From assembly GCA_021464245.1 (NCBI GenBank), contig JADCRB010000155.1, positions 931,849 to 995,848 of the forward strand: 64,000 bases of DNA, given 5' to 3'. The notes under the pieces were generated by a model. That model did no database searches. It saw nothing but the letters and a program-made list of their open reading frames with translations, and was not told the DNA's origin. Position numbers and translations under genes: made by a program. Origin of the DNA: Carallia brachiata (Eukaryota; Streptophyta; Magnoliopsida; Malpighiales; Rhizophoraceae). This document shows positions 1-12,089 of this stretch, piece by piece (position 1 is the first letter of the stretch; each line of letters starts with the position of its first letter).

Positions 1-1485
1 TGTGAATTATATTTTTTTTCCTGTTAAAAGAATGTGAATTATATTTGTGCTTCATATTATTAACTGCCATCATATATTCAAAAAGTATGAATATGCTGAT
101 GTCTAACTTTTTTGGCACTTGAGATAAATACTTTAAATGATTATTTAGTGTATTTTTTTATATTAATTTGAATTTGAACTTTTTAACTCTCTTTAACTAT
201 ATAAAATTTTTATTAAAAATATAATATTAAATTTTAAATTCGTTGTCACGTTGTCGGACGAGGAGAAGCGCGTTGGGAGTCCTTCCATAAAATACCGACT
301 TTAATAATATTACTATAATTAATATACCTGCAAATATGTTTTTTACTGTTACAAAAACTTTTCGGAGCTGATAAATAATCCAACCGAGAAAAACACAATT
401 ACCGAACAGGAGCGAAATGGTAGGTCCAAGCCACGGCCTCTCTCTAAAAAAAAAAAGTCCAAACCACGGCCGAAACGTCAAACACACTAGGACCACGGCA
501 GACAAGCCAAGAACAGGGGACAAATTAAATCATAACAAAACAAAAGGCCGATCTTTAGGGATGGTCTTCTCCACATCATTCCACGTGCATATCTCCTATT
601 GGATCTCAGCCCCCCACCCCACCACGATCTAAAAGCTGGCCCCACATACCAATGTGATAACTGATGAGAGTTTACCTTGGCTTTGTCCATGTGGGTGCTG
701 GGCCTTTCGCCTCAATCGGTGACGAGGGTTCGAATTCACTTAACTTAAAATCTGCAATTTAATAGAGATTGTTTATTTTAAGTGAATATAATGATGTGTA
801 CTTACTATTAATTATTGTAATTTAATAATAAATGTTGAACGTTATTAAGTTAAAAGTCTTAGATTTGAAAGCTGTTAGGACATTTGGTAGGACTAAATAT
901 ACTTCTCTCTTTTATAACACTGAATTATACTGTAATCATTTAGGCAGTCCAGAGGTTATTTTGAGAATAAAAGTAATTTTTTCTGACGAAATTATAAGGT
1001 ACCACTCATATTTTTTCATTTTTTTACACAAAAAAATGATTGTACTTGTATAATGTTTTTTGATTTATATATATATTATTTTAATAATTAATTAATTAAC
1101 TGTTAATCATTACCAATGTAAAAAAAAAGAGTTTATGTAAATATTTATAATATTATTCAAGATGATAATTTAATTGATAATTCAATGTACTTCTTTTTTT
1201 TTAATTAAATTTGAATTTTAGATATTGTAAAAGTTAAAAATTTTCACTTTATAAGTTTTTGGATTTATCACTTTTTAAGTTAAGATTTATTAACTCAAGA
1301 GTGTTTAAATGGTAAATTTTTTTATAAACATAATTAAATAAAGATAGTAGCAACGACTTGCCTACTGGTGCGTGTCCGTAATTCAGTTTGTTTACGATTA
1401 AAAAAAAAGTATGTATGTTTCGTACATATCGAAGTAAAACCTTCGTTCCTCAAAGTCCAACCAACGGTTTGGATCTTCGTTTTGT

Positions 1486-1488
<3 letters not shown>
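1..1488. other. AT-rich upstream intergenic DNA
   Basis: I see no supported gene here. The stretch is AT-rich with poly-A and poly-T runs; its short open frames are not conserved-looking and lack gene structure. It probably includes distal promoter of the + strand glycosyltransferase gene that starts at 1876. Confidence 0.6.
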
Positions 1489-1535
<47 letters not shown>

Positions 1536-1536
1536 G
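1489..1536 (+). promoter_or_regulatory. CT microsatellite followed by TATA-like run, candidate core promoter
   Basis: A perfect (CT)n tract at 1489-1526 runs directly into a TATATATATA stretch at about 1526-1536, some 340 bases before the ATG at 1876. CT-rich (Y-patch) plus TATA arrangements are common in plant core promoters. A second TATA-like site (TTATATA near 1645) is also possible, so the transcription start is not fixed. Assignment as promoter is inference. Confidence 0.35.
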
Positions 1537-1875
1537 AATTGTGTGTGTATACGTATTTTTCTTCTCAAAACCTCTGTGCTTCCTTTTCAGATTCCAATCT
1601 CAAGCTTTCTCTACTTGTCATTTTCTTTTCGTGAATAGGCCTCCTTATATAGGTTTATTTTTGTTTTTTAAATACATTGCCATTAGAAAAGGTTACCAAC
1701 TTCACATCACAAATAGATATAAACACAAAACTCAGAACAGCCTTTACGTTTGAAGTGGATTTTATTTACATACTAAAAAAATAAAAAAATTGAAGGGAGC
1801 TGTTGCTGAAGGGTTTTTGATATCTGGGGGGCCAAAAGTAGGAACCCAGAAAGAAGAAAGGGAAAGAGGGAAGTG

Positions 1876-1965
1876 ATGGGGCGTTCATCGTTGAGGTTTT
1901 TCTTAGTTTTGGTTTGGATTGTGTGTGAAACGACGGCGTATGGAGACATTGAGACCGGCAGCCAC

Positions 1966-1998
<33 letters not shown>

Positions 1999-3850
1999 CT
2001 GCCGAGACTGGAGGGGCAGCAGCAGCGGCACAAGAACGCCTACGCGACGATGATGTACATGGGGACCCCCAGAGACTACGAGTTCTACGTGGCGACGCGT
2101 GTCATGATCAGATCGCTTGGCCGCCTCCACGTGGAAGCTGATCTCGTCGTGATTGCCTCCCTCGACGTTCCCCTCCGTTGGATTCACGCCCTGTAAGTCT
2201 CCCATCTTCTCGCTCCCTCTGTCTCTCTCTGTTTTTTTTTTTTTTTGGCCTTTAGCTAATGTGCGCTATAGGTCGGGGCGTATTTTAGTGAGCAGGTTTT
2301 TTTAGGGGTGGGTTTCTTTTATTGGGGTTAGAATCAGCTACTCGCTGGAGCACCGAATGTGGGGGGACCGCACGATTAATTTGGTTTAAGAAAACAGTGG
2401 AGATCGTGTGGTTCACACATCATCAAGATTTCTCTAATTGCACAATTTTGATTTTTGAAGTGGGTTTAATTGAGATATTAGTAATAAAGGTCTAATTATT
2501 AGTGGAGATTGCTCAGATTAGAGAGATGCACACTATTATTATTGTTATTATTTTTTTTGGTCCAAATCTAAAAATAAAAAAATAAAAAAAAGGGGATTAT
2601 GCTGGGACGACCTTTCATGCTGGTAGTATATATGGAGATTTTATATTGGGTTGGAGTCTGGAGACGTGAATCAATTTTTTTTTTTTTTTGTTCTGTTGGG
2701 AATGCGTGACATGAACATGTACCTGCCCGGATGCTGGCCACGGGCCATAGGGCATAATTACGGTCCAGTGTCTCACTTCGCCCACATGATATGGTCAAGT
2801 GTCTTAAGTTTTGGTCTCCACACAAGTATGGTGGACACTTCACTAAATGTCAGTGGATATAATAGATATAATATTTTTGATTGAATATAGAGTTAACATC
2901 TCTTCATCCCCTTTGTTTTTTTTTTTTTTTTTCCGATCCGATTAAACCTGTCCCTGAACTATGTCAAAAAATAATAATAAATAAAATAAACATGTCCCTG
3001 ACCTGGCATGTCGTGATTGGCCAGGTGGTTGAGTACTTTAGAAAGGATTTGCATATCAGCGGGGCTTTCCTGCCTAGTAACCTAGTGGTTTTAAATTTCT
3101 CGCTTGTTCTAAGTGCTGTTTCAATTTCAAAAATAGCATATCCAGGGACATCTAAGTGGTCCCTTTAGTTTTTATGGCCTAAGTTCTCTTTTTTTTTTTT
3201 TTTATTTAAAAAAAAATTTTAAAAATAATTAAAATCGTCTCTACAACTGAATATCTTGAACTTAAATTCTAATCAGACGGATTAGTATACCTGTTTTCTT
3301 TTTGAGGAGGACCCTCAACGTTGAATGGAGTTACATTCCTAGCAAATGGAAGGGCCCAGTTGTGGGTTCCACACGCTTTGTTTGTTTGGAAAAGGTCAGT
3401 GTTTTCTAAGTAACTTATAATAAGGAAAAAAAAAAGTAGATGGCCAACGTTTGATCCAAACATATGGCCATACTCTATTATGACCGAAAAAAATAAAAAA
3501 TAAAAAATTTTGTGGCCATATAATGAGTCTCTTATATTATTATCCAGAAAGCAAGAACTGGCTTTAGTTAACTAAATCATGTCAAGAAAGGAAATACTTA
3601 ATTTTATTACTAATGGTCACATTTGAAAATATCGCTGTTATATGTCATTGTTAGCACCGCGTATGACTTTATTAATTGAGATAAATATATTAAGTAAATC
3701 AGATATGCCTAGAAAATGTTGATGCCGGTGCATATGGCATTGCACCAAATCCTCCTACCGAGAGCATTGAAGAACTGAAAATTCTTTTGGGATAAAAAAA
3801 TATTGAATTTTTATAAATTATTTTTATGGCATTTGTCTCAAACTTGTGAG

Positions 3851-3919
<69 letters not shown>

Positions 3920-6531
3920 GAGATGGTTTACTATCATGGGGAAGAGATTGGTGAAATAGAGAACTAGGAATCGAATCAGTCTTTTAATTGAAAGTCTCTA
4001 CTACTAACTATCTGCGTAAGGTGGGTCCTCAACTTGTGAGATATTAAGATTAAAGATCTTATGCAATTGACTTGTACACAACAACCTCATCATATTAGAT
4101 ATTTTACTACCCGTGTATGGCTGAGTTAGTTTAGGAAAAGCATGTGGGGACAACGTGGTCGGCTACAATCTTCAACTTTCTCGCAAATTGCTGTCTTCTA
4201 ATGGTAAGTACCTGTCACGCTTCCGTCCCATGTGCCTGAGCAACTCCACTAATGCTCAAAAATATTTATTTGCCTTACCAAGAAAAACTCCTCTGATGCA
4301 CTCATAGCACCTCTTAAAAACAAATAGCACACGTTTCCATTCGGTACCAACAAGTTTGTTCCTGAATACTTGTCAAAAGAACAAAAACAACAAGTTAGTT
4401 GCAGAAAAATGACGAATATCTGAACGTTCCTTAGAACCCCATAGAATGGGAGTCTCGTGCATTAGGATTGCTCTTTTTTTGACGCCTACAAAATTTTTTG
4501 ATGGAAATTATAATGGTTAACAAATGAGAAGAATGTCTTATAAATGTAATAGGATTTGAGTGCCATTTGATTATGTTTATTTTGAAATGTTTAAGCAAAT
4601 GTGTTCATGAAGGAATACGAGTATTGTTACCACCACAAATAACAATCCACCTCTAAGTTTTTATGAACCTCTAGATTAGTCACTTTTGGGACTTGTAAAA
4701 GAAAGATGCTTTAGCTCTTATATTTCTGAGTGCATCAGAGATAAATATTGGAGTTCCATGAACGTTCGACACTAGTAAATTTGAATGCAGTTTACGATAT
4801 GATTGAACATTGCTAGGCATGATCATGCAAGAGATACCTAAAGATGGTTTTGTATCTGGTTCAATAACCACTGTTCCTTTTTTTTGCTTTTCAGTAACAT
4901 TATTTTGTCCTTGAAGCTCAACCAGTGATGTGTTCTGTATGCTTTGAAAGCAAGTAACAAGTTCGGCTTTTTTTTGGTCTAGGGAACAGGAAGACGGAGC
5001 AAGGGTCATGAGAGTGGAGAACGTCAATAATCCATATAAGAACCAAGACAATTTTGATAGGAGATTTAAGCTAACACTGAACAAACTCTATGCTTGGAGC
5101 CTAGTTGAGTATGAGAGAGTGGTCATGCTCGATGCTGATAACCTTTTCCTGCGAAAGACCGATGAGTTGTTTCAATGTGGACAATTCTGTGCTGTCTTCA
5201 TCAACCCCTGCATCTTCCACACTGGCCTCTTCGTCTTAAAGGTAAGTTCCAGCTGCTACTCATGGTTCTCTTTGGAGTTCCGTGAACAGACAATATTATT
5301 CCTAGTTCAGTTCATCTTCTTTTTGAACTTGTAAGGTTCCATTTTCTGTGTTCAACGAAGTGGTAGTTTTATTGTCCATGATGTTGTAAAATTTGCTATT
5401 TCAGCCATCAGAAACAGTGTTCAAGGACATGCTGCATCAATTGGACATTGGCCAAGATAACCCAGATGGTGCAGACCAGGGGTTCATTGGTGGTTACTTC
5501 CCAGACTTGCTTGACAAGCCAATGTACCATCAACCTCCAAATGGCACCAAACTTGATGGACAATATAGGCTTCCTTTAGGCTACCAAATGGATGCCACTT
5601 ATTATTGTGAGTACAATCATCAAATTCTTCTCGGAACTTCTTTTATTATTAGTAGTTCTTGTGAGTTGCGCATAGAATTGTCTTTTTGTAGTTGAAAATT
5701 ACATGTGCTTGAAAATGAACGTGCCAGTTTCTTATTTGTTTTTGGTTTTTGTTGGTTTCAGATCTCAGATTACGCTGGAATGTGCCTTGTGGGCCTAATA
5801 GCGTGATCACTTTCCCAGGTGCACCATGGTTGAAACCTTGGTATTGGTGGTCATGGCCAGTTCTACCACTGGGAATTCAATGGCACGATCGACGCCGCCA
5901 AAATCTCGGGTAAATCTAAACACCTTTCCTATGTGTATATTTAAACTTTTTTTTCTTTTTACCTCAAATAATTTCATTTTCTAAGTTACTCTGGTAAACT
6001 CCATGTAACACACATTTGTTATGCAGATATGGAGCAGAGATGCCCATGGTACTTATACAGTCAATAGTCTATCTAGGAATAATAGCTGTGACACGTCTGG
6101 CACGACCAAGTATTTCCAAGCTTTGCTATCGGCGAACAGACAAGAATGTTTCCTTCATACAAGCTGGTCTGAAACTTTTGGCGATATGGTCAATCTTGGC
6201 AGCCTATATACTTCCCTTCTTCATCGTTCCTTGTACAATTCATCCTATATTAGGGTGGGCATTATACCTGCTCGGCTCATTTGCGCTTTGCTCCATTGCG
6301 ATCAACGCATTTATGCTCCCCATGCTACACGTCCTAACCCCATGGCTAGGAATATCTGGGGTCCTTCTGGTCATGGCATGTCCTTGGTACCCGGATGGCG
6401 TGATAAGAGCTTTGGCCATTTTTGGTTACGCATTCTGTTGCTCACCTTTCGTTTGGTTATCATTAGGCAAGGTAATGGCATGTCTTCAAGCATCGGTTGA
6501 AAGGGAAGTTTTCTTTCCCAAATTGGGTTGA
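1876..6531 (+). CDS. PGSIP8: GT8 family glucuronosyltransferase-like protein, PGSIP7/8 group
   Basis: Five coding exons with clean GT-AG junctions and consistent phase: 1876-2192, 4983-5241, 5405-5606, 5762-5909 and 6027-6531; 476 residues. The start is the ATG at 1876, followed by a hydrophobic signal/anchor (about residues 5-22) and a nine-Gln run (32-40). The GT8 domain follows, with the metal-binding DAD motif at 156-158 inside VVMLDADN, and conserved blocks NPYKNQDNF, FINPCIFHTGLFVL, GADQGF and PGAPWLKPWYWW. Exon 5 encodes a C-terminal set of several membrane helices, which is typical of the PGSIP6-8 group and absent from xylan GUX1-type enzymes. The group contains the inositol phosphorylceramide glucuronosyltransferase IPUT1 (PGSIP6). 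The substrate of PGSIP7/8 is less certain, so Golgi-membrane glucuronosyl transfer is family inference. Intron 1 is long (2.79 kb). The frame is intact. Confidence 0.93.
1969..1995 (+). repeat. (CAG)9 coding trinucleotide repeat
   Basis: Nine perfect CAG codons encode Gln 32-40 of the PGSIP-like protein, just after its signal/anchor segment. Perfect coding repeats of this kind are often length-polymorphic. Confidence 0.9.
3851..3916. repeat. Compound (AT)n(GA)n microsatellite
   Basis: An uninterrupted AT run (about 3851-3874) passes directly into a GA run (about 3874-3916). It lies inside intron 1 of the PGSIP-like gene. Confidence 0.9.
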
Positions 6532-8293
6532 ATCTGCACTGCCTTTTGGATTACTTAGGTGTTGGAACCCATTCATATTGATTAGTCTCAGGTGGAAGAC
6601 ATGGTCTTTTGATATGTTCTTGACAAGCTTTGAAGGCACTTCCCGCACCGGGAAGTTTGGTTTTGCATGAGCTTCCTCGTATCAGTTCTATTGGGTTCAA
6701 ACAAGACAGTGGGTGTCCAGTTCACTCCGCGGAGTGTAGAAAGATTGGCATTTTGAGATTGTTTCTTGAAATCTGGGCCTTTGGGCTTTGATTATTGCTG
6801 TTATTTGTTGTACCCTTCCATTATTTAGATGTATAGATTGGAAAACTGTGGACCAAATATTTTGTGCAAAAGACTTCTCACTTCCAAGTTTTTACCTTCA
6901 CCCTTTGTGTTTTTTTGTCCCCTTTTCCACTTTCTTGCCAATTTTGCTGATTGATGTAATTGCTACTCAGAGATAGTTGCTCTCCCATGAGCCAAACTTC
7001 CATTTTCCGTCTTTCTTCTTCCTTTTTTCTCTTTGCCTCTGATTACCTGTAACTAATAGAAATATGGTTAAAATATGTCCTAATGCAAAGTTATTAATTG
7101 CTTCTTTTAAGGGACACCCCCTTGTGTTTGTAGTTAAAATTTGTGCTTGCTTTTTGTGGTGTTCGGGTCACAAACAAAAAACCAATGGATTTGGGTGTTT
7201 TCGAGGCAATATTCTGGAATTTCGCGATAATACCACGATGTCAAGTCTCAACTCGCGTGCGTATTGGATTTAGTTGACTTGGGGTTAGGCAAAAATTGTT
7301 AAGTCAATTGAGCATTTCTGGTTTGGCACCTTCCTTTTGGACTTCCATCAGATTGTGGGTCTTATGTCGCCGAATGCCATATGTTTCGTTTAGCAAGGAG
7401 TGACTAGAAAATATTTAGTAGGGACAAATCCTTCTGGGTGCACAGAGGGATAAATCTTTGCCGACAAATCTTCAAACAAAACAATGATTTTATAAAGGTT
7501 GAGCATTTACTCAACTGATTGAAAGAAGGTGAAATTCAAACTACACCTAATCTTTTTTTTTTTTTTTAACACTTAATAAGACTCCTTGTAGAAAAAAAAA
7601 AAAAAAAAACGATGGCTTCATATTAAAGGTTGAAGCTGTCCGCCCGGAAATTTAATCTTTTCAATGTGTTAGTGATCTAATTAATAACAATAATGACCGT
7701 AAAGTTGACTTATCATTGGTATGTCAATAAGCTGAGTATTCCAAAGGCAAAATCCATAAATGTTCCTTAAAAGAAAAATTTTGAATGTTTGCCCACAGAG
7801 AGAAAAGAAGAAAATTTAATTAAATAATCCTTAACAAAGCATCACCTTTGTCCACAAGCGAAAAACAATCACCATATGTAACTTTTTTTTGGGTTAGAGA
7901 GGGAGCCCAAAAGCTAAAAAATAATAATATAATCATTAAAACTTGAACTCGAGACTAAGAGATCTTAAGAAAACGTCCCAACCAGTAGTGCTAACAGCAC
8001 GGGATCCAAAACATGTAACTTCTGTATGTTGCGTCTTTGCAATGCACAGCCTCGATGGGTACTGAAATTGCCCTTAACAAACCACAAATATCTCGACCCA
8101 AAATCTCTCAAATTACATAAACTGTAAGGCAGATCGAGGCCTTGAAATTGAGCATTTCCTCCTATTATTTGGACTTAAAGGAACAAATCAACCATTTTTT
8201 AGGTCCATATCTTAACTTTCCACGAAATTTTTTCCTGAAAATGCCTATTGAACAAATAGAAGCAGCAGACGTTGATCCAAGTGAGAGAATATT
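6532..8293. other. 3' flank of PGSIP-like and PEX19 genes
   Basis: This is the space between two convergent genes and should include both 3'UTRs. I see T-rich and A-rich runs (7553-7567, 7591-7609) but no conserved coding sequence. Confidence 0.6.
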
Positions 8294-11200
8294 TCACATT
8301 ATGCAACAATTTGTCTGGGACTGCAGCAGCTCTGGAGATCTGCGTCAGAAATACATTCGTTATTGCTAGCCATCTAATGTAATATCAAAAGATAAAGATT
8401 TCAAAGGACTGCTTCATTGCCTCAAGTTGCCGGGACAATTCATGAAAAAAAGAAAAAATCATAACAGCAAAGATGCTGCAAAAATTTCCAGGCCAACAAG
8501 GCAACAACTTTCCTGACATTAAAGCCTTAGAAATTCTTAAAAAACCAAAAAGTTCTGGAAGTTAGAACTTATTCAGTAAGGTTCATCAGAAATTCAGAAT
8601 GGCACGCCTTCTCCAAACCCTCAGTTTCCCGATCCCCCCTCCCATAACCCCTACCCCCTTTTTTCTGTTTGTTTTTTTCTCCTTGTTTCCCTTTATGCAG
8701 GACATTAACAACCTATTTCAACCCTACCATTAGCATGTGATCTGATGCAGAGATGGTTCAAGCAATAAAAGAGACTGCCTCCTGGGCATCTAACTAGTTC
8801 CAGAAAATGTTGACATTTGGCAAATCACATGATTTTCAATTGAAATACAAAGCCAGCAACTGACTCATGAACCTTGATCACACATGTGAATAATAAATCA
8901 ACCAAAAATCTCTTAACCATCAAGGCAGATGCACACGAGGGAATACCATCCAGACAGCATGCTTGGTGAGAATCTTAACCCTCAAGGCAGATGCATTGTT
9001 AGATGAAGGAAAGTAGAAAATGTCTATGCAGGAAGAACTAAATATTACATGCACATGTGTATAACTGAAACAAATACGTGAAGTTATTAGACGAACAACA
9101 CACCCCCCAACCCAAAAAAAAAAAAAAACATGTAATTATGCACACCAAAAGCTAGAGCACTTACATTTCTCCAAGATTAGACAGATCAATATCAGGAGCA
9201 AGCTCTGTCACAATATCACTTGGTGGCTGTCCACATTCTTGCATCTTCTGCATTAGATCGACAATCTTGGTAAAATTATCTGGATCGTTCTCGTAAACTT
9301 CATTAAGATCTTTTATCAGTTTATGTTGGTGAGAGTAACGCTCATATTCTTCTTTAGTCAAACTGGCTTTATGTTCATCCAACCACTTTGGATATCTTTC
9401 ACCAATTTCCTTCATTGGTTCATGAAGAATCTCTTTGGACAAAAGTTGTTGCATCATCGTCTCCACAATGGATTCCATGTCCTAGTAAAAAAGAACAAAC
9501 AAAGTTTTTGAATGTTCACAAACTTGTAAGTGTACCAAAAAGCCACTACCTGGAATTCCAACAAAACAGGAATTGCTTTTACAACAAATGAAGAAATTAA
9601 AGAATACAATTATAGTAAGAAAGTTTTTACATAGCTTTGAAAAAAGATTCCTGTCACCAAAACCTAACCTTGAATGCCAATATAAGAGGAACTACATTTG
9701 CTACACGTAAATGTAACAATAATTTCACAGCTTTGACAAACAATGGCACAGGACTAGACCCAATGCATAAAATATTCAGCAGAAAGAAGATAAAGAATAC
9801 AAAGGCCAACAGCTGATGCATTAAAAGGAATAAAGGCAAACAAAAAGCCACTGACAATTGCCTGTTTTGATGCTTAATCTCAATCTTATGTCTTAAGTCT
9901 TAACCGTATGGATTTACAGATCTCAGCTATTGTTTCCTTGTCAGAGCGATACATGAAGATGCCACAAGATTTTCTTCAAGAAGCTGGAGATCTTAAGATG
10001 CAAAGCAATAGCCCCTCAACAGAAGTCATTGGCAACTACTGGGTGGTTGGCTATACTACTAAGTAGTCACCCCAATGGTAGAAAATGTGGCCAAATTGGT
10101 AACGCCAAGTTCAGTTTCTCCATGACCTTGTTATCTAGCTGAAACATGCTTTAATACTTTTCTTGGTTAAAAAAAGAAATAACAGATATTTCACAACGAC
10201 GACCATAACTGAAAACTCCTAGCTTGCCTCTAAACATCCCAAGTCCAAATCATTTTCTGGTCCACTAAGCTATACACAGGCAAGCACGATTGCCCCTACA
10301 ACTGAACTACACACGCTTAGTATTCCGCATGAGCACACTAAGAGCCATACAACCATGTCCCCTTCCTTTTCATCAATTATAAGATCATGCAAGTCAAATT
10401 TTACAACTTAAGTGACAAGATTTAGTTCCATTAATCTGCAGAAGAATATCTGGAAGATGTCGTCACTTAGCCCAGGCTTAAACATCAAACCCTACATATG
10501 GCACAACAATGTTGTGCCGCCTGGTAGTACATCTAAAACTGCTATTGCATAAGAACACAACAAGCAATACAGCACAACAAACAGGCAAGCGGACTTAACC
10601 CTAGTCATATCACAATAAATGTGTGGAGCTCCTGGACAGATTTCTAATGTATGGCCCATTTTAAAACCTGTACTTCAACACCATCACTCAAATGCATAAT
10701 CGCAATGCATTACATAAACAAAATCACTACGATTAGCTAAAAGTACGATGAGATTGTGACACAAAGACCATCTTGTCTTCTTGAACAAATGAGTTTCATA
10801 TGATCATGCGGCACAAAGAAATCAATGATTATATGATCACAGAACCAGGGATCATAACTCAATGCAGTAGACCCCGAGCATCTGAAAGCAAATTAACAGC
10901 CCTCTGCCATCTCATGCCTAGGGGTTTATCAGACAAGACCATCAAAAATCAGGAAATACACTTATAAATATATTTGTCTCATGTATTACACATCTCGTTC
11001 CCTACAAATTTCCTCATTGAATGAGCACTAATATATAAAAGTTATGAAGCATGTCATATACCTCATAATCCAGTAATTACTCACATTGCCACCATACTCA
11101 AAAACATCAAATTTCCCAAACCAAAAATTGAATTTAACTAGCCTTTTCTCCTGAAATGTGGAAGGAAATAAGCCCAGGTCTAGGGTCTCGGAATCAACCA

Positions 11201-12032
11201 TAAGCTAGCGTCACTTCTACACCAAGACCACTATGAAGATCAGCCATTATATTACACCACATCCCATTTCATCCCCTAGTACCATCATAACTCACAAGCA
11301 ACATAAACCACATGTAAACAATTCAAAACTTGTAACTTGCAAACGACTGAACAACAGAAGAGTCCACCAACAACATAGTAAGGAAAAGGATCTAAAAATT
11401 GAATATACCTGAGAGCCAGCAAGCTCCTCAAACTGCTTAACCCAATCGTCCATCATGGCATCCTTACCCAAATCATCTGGTTTTGAGGCGGTAACAGACT
11501 CCAATCCCTTGACGGCCTCCCGGGTCTGCTCTCTAAGTTCATCAAGCGCCTTTGCAACATGGGACTCTTTTGAAACCTTCTCCTTTCCCTTTTTCTTACT
11601 TTTCAAGTCAGGCAATCCCATACCCAGTCCTTGAACCCCAGTTGGTAGAGATGAAGAAGAGTCCTGTTGCTTACTCTTATTACCATCTGCTCCTCCATCT
11701 CTGTTACCAATTAATAACTAAATAAACGAACTCATAAAAAAATAAAAGAAAAAGAAAATCCAATGGGATAAAGCTACAAAATTTATCAGGTATTTATAAC
11801 AATTTGGTGATTGAGAGATAGGGAAACACCTTTGAGAGGGTGGAGCAAGGTTTAGACCCTGGAAATCATCAAGAGCACCTGGAAAATATTGAAACTTTAA
11901 AAGGTAAATCCACAGATTTCAGAAACAGAAAAGAAAATTTGAGAAAAGGGGTTTTGTTTCAGGGAAAAGACCAAAGAGGCAAAATAACTTACTGTCAAGG
12001 AGCTCCTCTAAGTCATCGTGCTGGTCAGCCAT
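8294..12032 (-). CDS. PEX19: Peroxin 19, farnesylated peroxisomal membrane-protein receptor
   Basis: Five exons on the - strand: 12032-11993, 11878-11830, 11700-11409, 9481-9165 and 8339-8294. They give a 247-residue protein, the usual length for plant PEX19. The N-terminus has the acidic [14 protein letters not shown] block for PEX3 docking. Exon 3 carries a Lys-rich stretch and [14 protein letters not shown]. Exon 4 carries the cargo-binding core ([27 protein letters not shown]). The 46-nt last exon encodes [14 protein letters not shown], whose CCIM is a CaaX farnesylation box. The protein chaperones newly made peroxisomal membrane proteins in the cytosol and delivers them to PEX3. All junctions are GT-AG and in phase; the 40-, 49- and 46-nt exons are easily missed. 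Introns 3 (1927 nt) and 4 (825 nt) are large. No defect is seen. Confidence 0.95.
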
Positions 12033-12043
12033 GAATGCAACAA

Positions 12044-12081
12044 TTCTCTCTCTCTCTACCTATCTATCTATCTATCTCTCT
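12044..12081. repeat. CT / (TATC)n microsatellite in PEX19 leader
   Basis: A CT run followed by about five TATC units lies 12-50 bases upstream of the PEX19 ATG on the - strand, so probably within its 5'UTR. Confidence 0.8.
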
Positions 12082-12089
12082 AGAAAAAT

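Noticed and set aside
1368..1753. Overlapping + strand frames with Ser-Leu repeats before the PGSIP-like gene
   Set aside because: They arise from the CT microsatellite in the promoter/leader.
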